This document shows, piece by piece, positions 38,074 through 47,794 of a stretch of DNA of 64,000 nt. A program made the translations under genes and the position numbers. Location: the NCBI GenBank assembly GCA_018818835.1, contig JAHIRD010000026.1:1-64000 (forward strand). The letters run 5' to 3'. How positions within the stretch are numbered: position 1 is the stretch's first letter; each line of letters starts with the position of its first letter. Below the pieces are notes generated by a model, which was not told the origin of the DNA, did not search any database, and was given only the letters and a program-made list of their open reading frames with translations. Source of the stretch: Pseudomonadota bacterium (GTDB lineage Bacteria > Desulfobacterota > Desulfobacteria > Desulfobacterales > Desulfolunaceae).

Positions 38074-41000
38074 TTATTCTTCTCCGCCGTTCCATCGGGG
38101 AGGTTTAAACCCCACCACGGTGACATCGTCCTGGCGGTTGTGATCGCCTATATGATCATGGAAGGCCCGGTGCAGAAGATCCCGCTGTTCGTCAAAGGGT
38201 TTATGGCTGTTTTCAAGCAAAAGGTGTTGAAATCGTTTGTTGCCGAAACGTAGTTTCTGGCCTCCGCCCAACTGGTCCGTATATCCGTCTGTGGCCATGT
38301 AGAATTGGTGATCCGTTTTCACGGTGATCCGGTGTTCGGTGAAGGTGTAGTTTAAATCCGATGTTGTGTAGCCCAGGCTCTTTTTGTCACCTTTGATCAT
38401 GGTTAACTGATTTTTATCGACACAGATAAGGGGTATTCTCGCTCCGGCAAAAGTCAGGGTTTTTGAGGGGGCATCCAGAAAACAGATCCCCGCATCCAGG
38501 CCGTCATCGGACAGGGCATCACCCGTATCCTGATGAAGGGAGGTTTTGACGATGGCGTTGAGGCGTTTGAGGATATCGCCCGGTGATCTGCAACCTTCAT
38601 CGTGAATGATCTGCCTCAGGCCGGTGGCCACGATGATGGTCATGAAGGCGCCGGGAACGCCGTGACCCGTGCAATCGATAATGCCAAGGATAGAGCCGTT
38701 TTCAAAGGTACCGGCATAGAAGAAATCCCCGCCGACAATATCCCTGGGGTCCCAGATGTAAAAGCTGTCCGGCAGCCAGGTCCGGATCTGGGTTACGTCG
38801 GGCAATAAGGACTGCTGTATCATTTTGGCATAGCGGATGCCTTCCAGAATGTGGGTATTGGCCTTTTCGACTTTTTTAAAGGTCAGGTTCAGCTCCTGAA
38901 GGGTGTTGTTTAGTTTATGGGTTCGCTCATTGACGCGCTGTTCGAGTTCGGCATTGAGTGTCCTGATTTCTTCCTCGGACCGTTTTCGTTCTGTAATATC
39001 CGTGACCATGGCGAATGATCCCGAATCGTTGCCATCGTAGAGCAGTGTGGTATTGAACTGGCAGATCAGAGTCGTTCCATCCAGGCGCTTGACGGGCGTT
39101 TCAAAGATGCATTTTTTATGTTTTCTTAATACGTCTTTCTGCTTTCTGACTTTTTCCTCGCTTTCCTTATCTCCAAATTCAAACATATGATGCCCGACAA
39201 TGGCCTCCCGGGGACGGCCAAGGATGGCACACATTTCAGGATTGACATCCAGTGTGTAGCCCTTGTTGTCGACCTGCCAGAATCCTTCGTTGGCCGTTTC
39301 CAAAATATGGCTTAAATGCTCCCGTGCACGGGAGATTTTTTCATAAAGTCTTGCATTCTCAATGGAAATGGCGGCCTGGGACGAAAGAAGGGAAAGGACT
39401 TCAATCCCCTTGGGCGTAAACGCGTCTGTGGCGATAGTGTTTTCAAGGTAAAGTACGCCAACCAGTTTGGATTGCCGGATAACCGGCAGGCATAAAATGG
39501 ACTTGGATTGGTTTTCAACGACATAGGGATCATGGGTAAAGGGACCTTCGAAGGCGGCATTGTTCAGGAGAAGCATCTCTTTTGTTCGCTCTACATAATG
39601 AACAATGGAAAGGGATATGCCTCCGTAATGATCAAGGGGCACGTCTTTTTGAGCATGAACACTTTTATCCCTACCGCCCTCGGCTTCGACGTAGAGTTTT
39701 TTATCGTATTCGTTTTCAAGGATCAAACATCCTGTTTGCGCTCCGGCGTTTTCGATGGAAAGCGTCATGATATCCACAAGGAGTTTTTCCAGATCTATCT
39801 CGCTGGACAAGGCCTGGAATGCTTTGATGATGGTTGTAAGATCGAGGGCCACCGATGAATCGGTGTTGTCCGCCCCTGAACCCGTGCCCGGCGTTTTTCC
39901 CAAGGTATCAATCATAAGTTCCGGGTATTTTTTTTCCAGGTCTTTGACCTTGGCTGTTGCTCCCCATTTTATGTAGCCGTACTGAGCGTTCTTCATGTAT
40001 TGACACGCCTGTTCCATATCGCCTGTTTCACGGAAAAACAGTGCCGCACGCTCATTAGCAATGGCCTCGTTCTGGGTATAGCCATTGTCATGTGCTGATG
40101 CGATGGCCCGGTCATAAAAGGCTGCGGCTTTTTTGCGCTTTCCCTTAATACGAGCGCGTTCGGCTTCAACCAAAAGATATTTGTGCTCAAAGTTTTCAGG
40201 GCAGTTCTTTGTCCAGAGATTCATCTTCCCCTGATTTTGCTTTAGGATACGGCTGTATTTTCTTTTTTCCATGGACGGGAGTTGGGGATACAGGGCCAAA
40301 ATGGCAAGGGAGGTATAAAAGTTGGCTTCAGGGACGTGAAGGCTTCCTAAATAAATTTTTTTCTTTGTCAGGTCGTCCAATCTGTTGAAAAGAGGGGGGC
40401 ATTTGGAAAAATTTCCGAACAGATAATGAAGCTGAAGCATGATCAGAGAGAAAAGATAGGTCCCAACCAGATTATTCGTTTCCCTGTAAAATTTAAAATG
40501 GTCGTCAGGAACGAAATCCTTGGTGGCCAACTCGCCCCTCCGGTCGGTCAGGCCCTTTAAACACAGGCATGTCTGTACCATGGCCAGAAAATTATACCGG
40601 TTAAACGGGTCATTGCTTTCCATTTGAAAATAGCGATAGTTTTCATATTCCTCGAGAAATTCATCGATATTGCTGCCCAACATCCAATGGGTTTCACCCA
40701 GAAGTTTAATGCTGTGGCTGCCGAACAACAAATTCCCTGTATCCAGGCCTTCTTTATAGGCCTCCCGAAAATAATCCAGGTTATATTTCGCGTGTTTCCT
40801 CCAGTGTTGCAGAGAAAAGGCAAAAATAAATTTGAACCGGCACCTGTTTTTTGAGGATGCAAATCGTTCGCTGAGCTTCAGCGCGGTTTCTCCAAACCGA
40901 AAACCATGGGAATACAAACCAAGGGCCGATCCCAAAATGGAACCAATGGTAATGAAACTGAACGCGACGGCTTCAAACGTGCCGTCTTTTAGCTGATATA

Positions 41001-43740
41001 TGCCGCCTTTTATGGATAAGTACGCGAATATATTAGGATCCGTATAATAGGCCACGATGCCTGTATGAATTGCCAGATTGTTATAGGCTAACTTGGCCGG
41101 GTCTGTCATCAGGGGCAAATCAATCAAATCTTCGATTCTTCTTCTGCCGAATTTGATTCTGTACTTGAGCAGCTCCAACACCACTCTTGCATCGCTTACC
41201 TTATCCGGTAGTTTGAAACCAACCAGTCGCATTCCTTCATAACCCAGCCTTAGAGCTTCTTTGTAATTTCCCTGGGATGTATAGAGCAGGATAATCAAGG
41301 TATAGATGTTTGCCCTGTCAATATTGGATGTTACGTTTTTCAGGACAATCTGTAATATGTTTTCAGTCTCCCTGAAGTTCAGATTGAGATAAAAACATTC
41401 GATCATTTCTCTGTACAGGGAATAGGTGAGTTGATAATGGCTCTTCCAGCAGTCTTCAGGAAGGAGGCTTTCGCCTGTTTTTAAATAGATGATAGCGGAG
41501 GCATACGCAGTGGAACTCTTCGCCTTTTGAGCGGCGCTTAGATTTAATTTTGCATGGGTAATCTTTTCATCTGCCCCAGTTACGAGTGAGATCCCACTGT
41601 TGATTTGATCGACAATATAAAATATCTTTTCATTCAGATCTTCGGGGCTGCTTTTTTTAAGCACATTGGTTCCGATCCGGTAGTGGGTCTTACTCTTTTC
41701 ATTTTCCGGGATCAGGGAATAGGCTGCCTCCTGAATCCGGTCATGAAGAAACATGTACAAATCGCCATGGAGGCGTATTAAATCCTCATGAATCGCCACG
41801 GAGAGATCCCCAAGGATTTCCTCGATGGATTTCCCGGACACCATGGCTAAGGTCTCAATGTCAAATCTGTTTCCGATGCATGCGCAGATCTTTACGATAT
41901 CCTGTGTTTTATTCGTGAGCCTTGAAATTTTTCCGGCCAGGAACTCAACCACATTATCGGTGAACTGCATCTGTTGAATCAGGCTGAGATCCCACTGCCA
42001 GCCGGTTTTTGGATCGATATCCAGAATACGGGTGTCATAAAGGTTTTTCAGAAACTGTATGACAAAGAAGGGATTGCCTGCTGTTTTTTTATGGATCAGA
42101 TCGGCCAGGGGCATGGATTTTTCTGTGTGACATCTCAGCAACTCCATAAGTATCTTATTGACATGGGTTGAAGAAAGGGGACCAAGCACGATGCTGTTTA
42201 TGATTTTCTCTTTTTTGATGATGTCATCAAAGGTGATTGAAAGGGGGTGCGATCGGTTGACCTCGTTATCTCTGTATGCGCAGATTAAGAGAAAATAGCT
42301 TGTTTCAGGATTGATTATAACCGTTTTTATCAGGTTAAGACTGGCCATATCCGCCCACTGCACGTCGTCCAAAAACAGAGAAAGAGGATGGTCTTTTGTC
42401 GTAAAAACATGAATGAAATTTTTAAATGCCAGATTAAATCTGTTTTGTGATTCCTCGGGATTAAGATCCGGGACATCCGGCTGTGTACCTATAATAAGTT
42501 CCAATTCAGGAATAACGTCCGTGATGACCTTGCCGTTTGGGCCGAGAGCGTTTAACAGCCGGTTCTTCCATGAATGGATCCGGTCTTCGCTTTCGGTGAT
42601 GATCTGGCGTATGAGGCTCTGAAATGCCTGGATAAACGCGCTGTAGGGGACGTCTTTTCTAAACTGGTCATATTTGCCGGAAATGAAATACCCCTTATTT
42701 GCCACCACAGGCGTGTGTATGGCATGGATCATCGCTGATTTGCCAATTCCCGGATGGCCCAGAACACGGACAATTTCGCTGCGTCCTTTTGCCACCCGCT
42801 CAAAGGATGAACGTAAGGTTTCCAGCTCAGTCTCACGGCCCACAAGGCGCTGGGGAATATTAAACCGGATGGGTATATCCTGGCTTGCTAAAGGAAAGGA
42901 ATCGATTTTGTTTTGACGGATCAGTTGATTGAGGCACATGTCAATATCGGCGGCCAGACCCATGCTGTTTTGATAGCGCTCTTCCGGATTTTTAGATAAA
43001 AGCTTCATGATAATCCCGGAGATAACCGGCGGAATCGATGCGTCGACTTGATCCGGGGCCACAGGTCTGCGCGCGATATGCGCATGAATCATCTCCATGG
43101 GGTCTTTTGACGTGAACGGTACTGTACCCGTGAGCATTTCATAACATGTGATCCCAAGGGAATACAGGTCCGCGCGGTAATCCACGTTCCGGTTCATTCG
43201 GCCGGTCTGTTCAGGAGACATATACGAAAGGGTGCCTTGGATCACCTCCGGGTTGTAGATTCCCTCATTGGCGTGCGTTAAGGCTGCGAAAATACCGAAA
43301 TTGGCAATCTTCACCGTGTTCTGATCCGCATTCACCAGGATGTTCAACGGCTTGATATCCAGGTGGACGATATTTTTTTGATGAACAAGTCCAAGGGTCT
43401 CAGCCACTTTACCCGCGATGTTTAAAAAAAATGTTAAGTCGACTTGGTCTGATCGGATCAGCTCACTGAGGGGCGTTCCGTTAAAATCCTCTTCGATGAT
43501 GGCGAATCTGTTATCATGTTCAACCAGGTCAAAGGTTTTGATGATTCCGTCCATATCAAGATTTCTGACACGCTGAAGTCCCTGTCTGAACCGCGCGATC
43601 TCGGGTGGGGTGGGATATTTGGTTTTAAGCACCTTGATGATGACGCTTCGGTCTTCCGATTCTTTATTGCCACGGTAAACCACGGAATGCATTGTTTCAG
43701 GTAATTTTTCCTTGAAATGATAAGGACCAAAATCAGCCAT
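38074..43740 (-). CDS. Giant signalling protein: pseudokinase-STAND ATPase-GAF-PAS-SpoIIE phosphatase (paralogue 1)
   Basis: 1,888 residues. An N-terminal Hanks-type kinase-like domain (about 5-270) has the VAIK-type lysine (K36) and catalytic loop HLDIKPLN (D128), but no glycine-rich loop, and NFG (N147) in place of DFG. Next is a STAND/AAA ATPase (Walker A GHPGIGKS, Walker B LFLDDVQWAD; about 300-600), a long helical region (about 650-1270), GAF (about 1310-1460), PAS (about 1480-1600), a coiled coil, and a SpoIIE/PP2C phosphatase (GGDFFYA, DCTGHGVPGAFM, SDDGLDAG). This architecture recalls cyanobacterial kinase-ATPase sensors, but with a phosphatase output. Partners are unknown. Confidence 0.88.
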   Translation of the reverse strand: MADFGPYHFKEKLPETMHSVVYRGNKESEDRSVIIKVLKTKYPTPPEIARFRQGLQRVRNLDMDGIIKTFDLVEHDNRFAIIEEDFNGTPLSELIRSDQVDLTFFLNIAGKVAETLGLVHQKNIVHLDIKPLNILVNADQNTVKIANFGIFAALTHANEGIYNPEVIQGTLSYMSPEQTGRMNRNVDYRADLYSLGITCYEMLTGTVPFTSKDPMEMIHAHIARRPVAPDQVDASIPPVISGIIMKLLSKNPEERYQNSMGLAADIDMCLNQLIRQNKIDSFPLASQDIPIRFNIPQRLVGRETELETLRSSFERVAKGRSEIVRVLGHPGIGKSAMIHAIHTPVVANKGYFISGKYDQFRKDVPYSAFIQAFQSLIRQIITESEDRIHSWKNRLLNALGPNGKVITDVIPELELIIGTQPDVPDLNPEESQNRFNLAFKNFIHVFTTKDHPLSLFLDDVQWADMASLNLIKTVIINPETSYFLLICAYRDNEVNRSHPLSITFDDIIKKEKIINSIVLGPLSSTHVNKILMELLRCHTEKSMPLADLIHKKTAGNPFFVIQFLKNLYDTRILDIDPKTGWQWDLSLIQQMQFTDNVVEFLAGKISRLTNKTQDIVKICACIGNRFDIETLAMVSGKSIEEILGDLSVAIHEDLIRLHGDLYMFLHDRIQEAAYSLIPENEKSKTHYRIGTNVLKKSSPEDLNEKIFYIVDQINSGISLVTGADEKITHAKLNLSAAQKAKSSTAYASAIIYLKTGESLLPEDCWKSHYQLTYSLYREMIECFYLNLNFRETENILQIVLKNVTSNIDRANIYTLIILLYTSQGNYKEALRLGYEGMRLVGFKLPDKVSDARVVLELLKYRIKFGRRRIEDLIDLPLMTDPAKLAYNNLAIHTGIVAYYTDPNIFAYLSIKGGIYQLKDGTFEAVAFSFITIGSILGSALGLYSHGFRFGETALKLSERFASSKNRCRFKFIFAFSLQHWRKHAKYNLDYFREAYKEGLDTGNLLFGSHSIKLLGETHWMLGSNIDEFLEEYENYRYFQMESNDPFNRYNFLAMVQTCLCLKGLTDRRGELATKDFVPDDHFKFYRETNNLVGTYLFSLIMLQLHYLFGNFSKCPPLFNRLDDLTKKKIYLGSLHVPEANFYTSLAILALYPQLPSMEKRKYSRILKQNQGKMNLWTKNCPENFEHKYLLVEAERARIKGKRKKAAAFYDRAIASAHDNGYTQNEAIANERAALFFRETGDMEQACQYMKNAQYGYIKWGATAKVKDLEKKYPELMIDTLGKTPGTGSGADNTDSSVALDLTTIIKAFQALSSEIDLEKLLVDIMTLSIENAGAQTGCLILENEYDKKLYVEAEGGRDKSVHAQKDVPLDHYGGISLSIVHYVERTKEMLLLNNAAFEGPFTHDPYVVENQSKSILCLPVIRQSKLVGVLYLENTIATDAFTPKGIEVLSLLSSQAAISIENARLYEKISRAREHLSHILETANEGFWQVDNKGYTLDVNPEMCAILGRPREAIVGHHMFEFGDKESEEKVRKQKDVLRKHKKCIFETPVKRLDGTTLICQFNTTLLYDGNDSGSFAMVTDITERKRSEEEIRTLNAELEQRVNERTHKLNNTLQELNLTFKKVEKANTHILEGIRYAKMIQQSLLPDVTQIRTWLPDSFYIWDPRDIVGGDFFYAGTFENGSILGIIDCTGHGVPGAFMTIIVATGLRQIIHDEGCRSPGDILKRLNAIVKTSLHQDTGDALSDDGLDAGICFLDAPSKTLTFAGARIPLICVDKNQLTMIKGDKKSLGYTTSDLNYTFTEHRITVKTDHQFYMATDGYTDQLGGGQKLRFGNKRFQHLLLENSHKPFDEQRDLLHRAFHDHIGDHNRQDDVTVVGFKPPRWNGGEE

Positions 43741-43964
43741 GCCCAGATGTCTCCTGAATGCTCAATGAAAAGAGGTACCACAATCCGGTTCAGCTCAAAA
43801 CAGTTTCATGGCCGGTGAAATGGGCTATGCCGTTTAAGGAACTCAGAAAATAAAGGGTGGAATTTAGTGTGTGTCAACAATAATTGTCTGCAATAATAAA
43901 TCTTATTAAATTTACCACAGGGCGGATTTTTAAACAAGACGCACGATGAACATTGATGCACTCG

Positions 43965-44052
43965 TAAAAAGTATCAAAGATGGCTATGGAAAAAGGCCCA
44001 TAGGCAAGGCATAGTGTTTGGCCTGGGTTACGGCATACATGAGCGTATGTCG
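43965..44052 (-). repeat. Mosaic dyad element, copy 3
   Basis: Contains CTCGTAAAAAGT, AGATGGCTATGGAAAAAGGC with CCATAG, then GGCAAGGCATAGTGTTTGGC and CATACATGAGCGTATG. It shares one block with the reverse complement of copy 1 and another with the reverse complement of copy 2. It is therefore a rearranged, inverted member of the same family. Confidence 0.65.
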
Positions 44053-44055
44053 AAA

Positions 44056-44109
44056 TCGAAATCGCTATCGGGATCGAAATCGAATTCCGAAAATCCATAG
44101 CGATTTCGA
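44056..44109. repeat. Inverted repeat TCGAAATCGCTAT / ATAGCGATTTCGA
   Basis: Perfect 13-bp arms at 44056-44068 and 44097-44109 enclose further ATCGAAATCG-like hexamer repeats. It could form a hairpin. It adjoins the dyad element and may mark a repeat insertion hot spot. Confidence 0.7.
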
Positions 44110-44269
44110 TTATCCCAACACGGTCGATTTAAGGATAAAGACACATTGGATTTTTACTTGAGTTTCTTAGAGAACCGGATAAATTATTTTTGCCATGACC
44201 CATTATATGGATTAATATAGCTATAAAAAGCCACATGTGGCAAATTAATCAGTATTTCAGCAGATTGTC

Positions 44270-44315
44270 CATAGGTCGTATAAGTCCCATAGGTCCCCTA
44301 AGTCCTATACGACCA
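44270..44315. repeat. 9-bp-unit element, partial copy
   Basis: Units CATAGGTCG, TATAAGTCC, CATAGGTCC, CCTAAGTCC, TATACGACC are readable, then the pattern fades. It is a diverged or truncated form of the 58-bp element. Confidence 0.65.
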
Positions 44316-44375
44316 TCACCCAGATCCCCGAACCGACTTCCCAGCCCAAAAAATAAGAGGCCTTTCGCTATTCAG

Positions 44376-44442
44376 AACGCATTCTAATTAGTTCTTGACA
44401 AGTAAAAGTGTTATGAATTACATAATTATAACGCATTCTAAT
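44376..44442 (+). promoter_or_regulatory. Promoter region with two AACGCATTCTAAT direct repeats
   Basis: Identical 13-mers at 44376-44388 and 44430-44442 flank a TTGACA at 44395-44400 and a weak -10 (TTACAT or TACATA, 17-18 bp later). The spacing suggests operator sites around the promoter of the S15 hydrolase. No matching regulator gene lies nearby. Confidence 0.5.
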
Positions 44443-44502
44443 CACTAAAATATGTAAGAAATAAATAATCTTAATGACAGGCCTTAACAAACGGGAGGTT
44501 CC

Positions 44503-46851
44503 ATGAGATCATATTATTTTCTACGACAATTTTCAGGACTTATTTTATCGAGTGTTTTCGTGGCCATGTCAGCCACCACTTCTATTTGCGCGATCTCGTC
44601 TTATGTCGACGATGGCCTCTATGACTATGGACTTAGCCAGCCAACCGGTCACGGAATGATCACTGAATACAATATCGAGATCCCCATGAGCGATGGGGTC
44701 ATCCTCATGGGCGATGTCTTTCGCCCTGACGATCCCGGCGTCTATCCGGTGATCATGGCTCAAGCGCCTTTCCCGCGTCACCAAAAAATGCGTTTGGGCG
44801 TTGATGACAACGGGGGAGTCGGAACCGAGCACTGGTACTTTGAGCAGGCAAATCCGGAGTACTGGGTTCCTCGTGGTTATATCTATATTTCCTTTAGTCC
44901 TCGTGGGTATGGGGGCTCGGAAGGACAAACGTCTGTTTTAGACTACCAGGAGTTTGTGGACTTCTACGACGCGATTGAGTGGGCCGCCGTACAACCATGG
45001 AGCAGTGGTAACATCGGGCTATACGGTATATCTTACTACGCGTTTTCCCAGTATTTTGTCGCGGGTCTTCATCCCCCTCATCTGAAAGCGATTGTTCCCT
45101 GGGAGGGTCTTTCGGATCCTTACCGTGACATCGCCTACCGGGGAGGCATTCCGTGCATGTTCGGATTTGCTTTTTCCATGTTAATGAAATTCACAGCAAA
45201 CAATCCGTGGACGGCAACAGATTATGTCAATATGGTCTTGGATTACCCTTTAATGGACGATCTCTGGAGATATGGAGCAAATAGCCTGACGCGACCTGCC
45301 GGCAGCACCCCCGCTCTTTTGGACGTGATTTCCGACATTGATGTCCCCATGCTTTCCGTGGGTAACCTTAATGATCCGGACCTTCACCTACGAGGCAATG
45401 TGTTTGCTTTCAGGGAGGCAAAAAGTCCAAATAAAAAGCTGCTTTTATACACCGGAACCCATTGGGGGTCGGCCTATCAGCCCTGGGCCAACCGGACAGT
45501 TCTGCGCTTCTTAGACCATTGGCTCAAGGGAGTTGATACGGGGATTGAGAGTGAGCCTGCCATAGATATTCAGCTTCGAACCGGCTCGGGTACCTTTACT
45601 CATGTCTATGGGGACACATGGCCGCTTGAGCAGACCGAATGGAAAAAGTATTACCTTGACGCCAGAACCAAGGGTCTGAGAACGAAAAATCCGCTGATTA
45701 GCAGTTCGGCTAAAGCGATGTGGGAACGTGAGGACCTCGTCAGTGGCGATCAGATAAGGTTCCTCACGGAACCGTTGGAAGAGGATGTTCAAATCGCCGG
45801 ACCCCTGAGCGCCCATTTCTGGGTGTCCAGCTCCAAGGATGACGTGGATCTCATTGTGGAGTTGAATGATTTCGATCAGGACGGTAAGGAAACGCGTTTC
45901 GCCTATTACCTTGCCGGATCGCCTGATGAACCGGTCTCCCGGGGATGGCTACGTGCTTCCCTTAGAGCCCTGGATCCTGAGCGTTCGCTGCCCCATCAGC
46001 CCTATTATCTTTTTACCGAAAACGACTGGCTTGAACCGGGCGTGCCGGTCCCTGTGGACGTGGAAATCTGGCCGACCAGCATGGTTTTCAAAGCTGGACA
46101 TCGCATTGGGATGACCATTTACTGCGGCAGGCGCTATATGCGCGGTGAAGTCATTTACAGTGGGCAGCTGCTCCCCTGTCTTTCCGAGTCAGTACTGAAC
46201 CTCAAGATTCCAGCTTACCAAACCTTTTCATCCAGGGCGGGTACCGTAAAAATCTACACCGGTGGCAATAAATCCTCGTGGCTGGATTTACCCACCATTC
46301 CGGTCGATAGTACTCACGTCCAACGCATCACCATCAGCGATGAAGGCTTTACACCCAGAACCTTGGTCGGCCAAATGGGTAACCGTTTTGAGTGGGCCAA
46401 CACCGGTGATGACTACCACTCGTCCACCGAGTCAAGCGGTTTGGTTTTGTGGGAATCACAGGTGATAAATGGGGTTCGTTCTCACAATCCCGAGACGTGG
46501 TGGGTGAAGATCCCCTGGGCGGGTACGTTTAACTACCGTGATAGGGTCGCAGGATTTGAGGGGACCCTGGCGATACCCACCCGCATGCTTGAATCGTTAA
46601 CACCAAGCGGCGACGTGAGCGTTGCACTCGGTGTCGCGCCCCCACCAGACGGAGTCGGCTTTGATGTCCAACTTCAATCCGTCGACGGAGTTTGGCGAAC
46701 CGTTTACGAAGGAATAAGCGACACCTCGATTACATTTTCAAAACTTCAGTCTGATAGCTATGCCGTGCGAACACGCCTGAGGGGCTTAGATAAAACGTCA
46801 CAGATGATTCATAGTGATTGGTCCCCACCCACAGCATTTATTGTGGAATAG
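44503..46851 (+). CDS. Exported S15/CocE-type hydrolase fused to cupredoxin-like and Fn3-like domains
   Basis: 782 residues. A signal peptide (about 1-30) precedes an alpha/beta hydrolase of the X-Pro dipeptidyl peptidase/CocE-NonD type, with nucleophile S177 in GLYGISYYA, probable acid D291 and base H320 (TGTHWG). The jelly-roll C-domain of the family follows (to about 590). Residues about 605-692 look like a cupredoxin (ISDEGFTPRTLVG, RFEWANTGDDYHSS, AGTFNYRD), but the usual copper cysteine is absent. The end (about 698-782) is Fn3-like. Substrate could be an ester, amide or acylated polymer. GGGAGG precedes the ATG. Confidence 0.85.
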   Translation: MRSYYFLRQFSGLILSSVFVAMSATTSICAISSYVDDGLYDYGLSQPTGHGMITEYNIEIPMSDGVILMGDVFRPDDPGVYPVIMAQAPFPRHQKMRLGVDDNGGVGTEHWYFEQANPEYWVPRGYIYISFSPRGYGGSEGQTSVLDYQEFVDFYDAIEWAAVQPWSSGNIGLYGISYYAFSQYFVAGLHPPHLKAIVPWEGLSDPYRDIAYRGGIPCMFGFAFSMLMKFTANNPWTATDYVNMVLDYPLMDDLWRYGANSLTRPAGSTPALLDVISDIDVPMLSVGNLNDPDLHLRGNVFAFREAKSPNKKLLLYTGTHWGSAYQPWANRTVLRFLDHWLKGVDTGIESEPAIDIQLRTGSGTFTHVYGDTWPLEQTEWKKYYLDARTKGLRTKNPLISSSAKAMWEREDLVSGDQIRFLTEPLEEDVQIAGPLSAHFWVSSSKDDVDLIVELNDFDQDGKETRFAYYLAGSPDEPVSRGWLRASLRALDPERSLPHQPYYLFTENDWLEPGVPVPVDVEIWPTSMVFKAGHRIGMTIYCGRRYMRGEVIYSGQLLPCLSESVLNLKIPAYQTFSSRAGTVKIYTGGNKSSWLDLPTIPVDSTHVQRITISDEGFTPRTLVGQMGNRFEWANTGDDYHSSTESSGLVLWESQVINGVRSHNPETWWVKIPWAGTFNYRDRVAGFEGTLAIPTRMLESLTPSGDVSVALGVAPPPDGVGFDVQLQSVDGVWRTVYEGISDTSITFSKLQSDSYAVRTRLRGLDKTSQMIHSDWSPPTAFIVE

Positions 46852-46918
46852 GACGTCCCGGAATGGATTAAAAACAGCGCAAACAGAAACTGTTTAACCA
46901 AACATGATATAAAAATGA

Positions 46919-46976
46919 CATAAGCCCTATAGGTCTTATAGATCTTATGGGACTTATAGGACCCATGGGACGTATG
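46919..46976. repeat. 58-bp element of six 9-bp units, copy 3
   Basis: Units: CATAAGCCC, TATAGGTCT, TATAGATCT, TATGGGACT, TATAGGACC, CATGGGACG, then TATG. The centre is the palindrome AGATCT, and the two halves are clearly inverted relative to each other. Confidence 0.85.
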
Positions 46977-47044
46977 AAAATTTTAACTGAGTAAGTATGA
47001 TGTGTGCATTACCTGATTGTTGATTATTGCGAAAGACTTCGTAG

Positions 47045-47061
47045 GGCGGGCTGTGCCCGCC
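47045..47061. terminator. GC-rich hairpin GGCGGGC-TGT-GCCCGCC
   Basis: A perfect 7-bp GC stem with a three-base loop lies between the S15 hydrolase and the AhpD-like gene. No T-run follows. It may be a terminator or a fragment of a common intergenic repeat. Confidence 0.4.
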
Positions 47062-47103
47062 GATTGGCACTCAATCTTATAAAATTCCATATACAGTTAA
47101 GTC

Positions 47104-47132
47104 TTGGCAAGTATCCGTGAATTAAGTATGGT
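47104..47132 (+). promoter_or_regulatory. Possible sigma-70 promoter of the AhpD-like gene
   Basis: TTGGCA and TATGGT are separated by exactly 17 bp, ending about 35 bp before the start codon. Each hexamer has one or two mismatches to consensus. Confidence 0.4.
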
Positions 47133-47167
47133 GTCGTAGGAATTTGAATGATTACAAAGGAGATATC

Positions 47168-47743
47168 ATGCCGAGAATACCCTATGTTACCTACGATGAG
47201 CTGTCACCGGAAAAACAAGCGGAAATCAACAAACATAATTTGAACTGGGACGATTCGCTGAATGTGTTTAAAGTGCTTGCAAATTCTCCGGTTGTGTATG
47301 ATGCCTTTGGAATGCTTGGGGGCAAACTCTTCTTTGATGCGGAACTGAACCCGAAATACAGGGAACTTGTTATTCTCAGGATCGCCATATTAAAAAAATC
47401 CCGTTACGAATGGGCCCAGCATGTGCCCCTGGCGTTTACTACGGGAATTACTGCAGAACAAGTGACTGGGCTCATCAACTGGGAGTCTTCCAATCTATTC
47501 AGCCCGGAAGAACGCACCATACTTCGTTACACCGATGAGGTCATCAGAGACACCCGGCCCACGGATCAGACCTTCCAGGATGCAGCCATCTTTCTTTCAA
47601 AACAGAGCCTGACCGAACTTACCCTTGCCATTGGCTACTGGAACATGGTGGCTTTGTTTTTAAACACCCTCAAGGTTGAGGTCGAAGACAATTACCATGA
47701 AAAACACGGCAAAATCCTCCCTGATCCTGAACCCGAGTGGTAA
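47168..47743 (+). CDS. Carboxymuconolactone decarboxylase (AhpD-like) family protein
   Basis: A 191-residue helical protein of the CMD family. The family helix with RELVILRIA and YEWAQHVPLA is present; the E-x-x-x-H arrangement replaces the CxxC of true AhpD peroxidases, so a thiol-based reaction is unlikely. The function is therefore open: a small-molecule lyase or an uncharacterised member. AAAGGAG seven bases before the ATG at 47168 decides the start over one eight codons earlier. It stands alone between two large minus-strand genes. Confidence 0.82.
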   Translation: MPRIPYVTYDELSPEKQAEINKHNLNWDDSLNVFKVLANSPVVYDAFGMLGGKLFFDAELNPKYRELVILRIAILKKSRYEWAQHVPLAFTTGITAEQVTGLINWESSNLFSPEERTILRYTDEVIRDTRPTDQTFQDAAIFLSKQSLTELTLAIGYWNMVALFLNTLKVEVEDNYHEKHGKILPDPEPEW

Positions 47744-47772
47744 ATAAATTCGTATTTCTGCACATTAGGCCT

Positions 47773-47790
47773 CATAAGTCCCATGGGTCC
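47773..47790. repeat. 9-bp-unit element, two units
   Basis: CATAAGTCC followed by CATGGGTCC, immediately before the end of the second giant sensor gene. It is a short remnant of the 58-bp family. Confidence 0.55.
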
Positions 47791-47794
47791 CGGC

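Larger units (their letters stand above)
43741..44502. other. Intergenic region with repeats and a regulated promoter
   Basis: About 760 bp without a gene. It holds mosaic dyad copy 3, an inverted repeat rich in ATCGAAATCG units, a partial 58-bp-type element, and a promoter region with two 13-bp direct repeats before the S15 hydrolase; these are listed separately. Confidence 0.7.
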
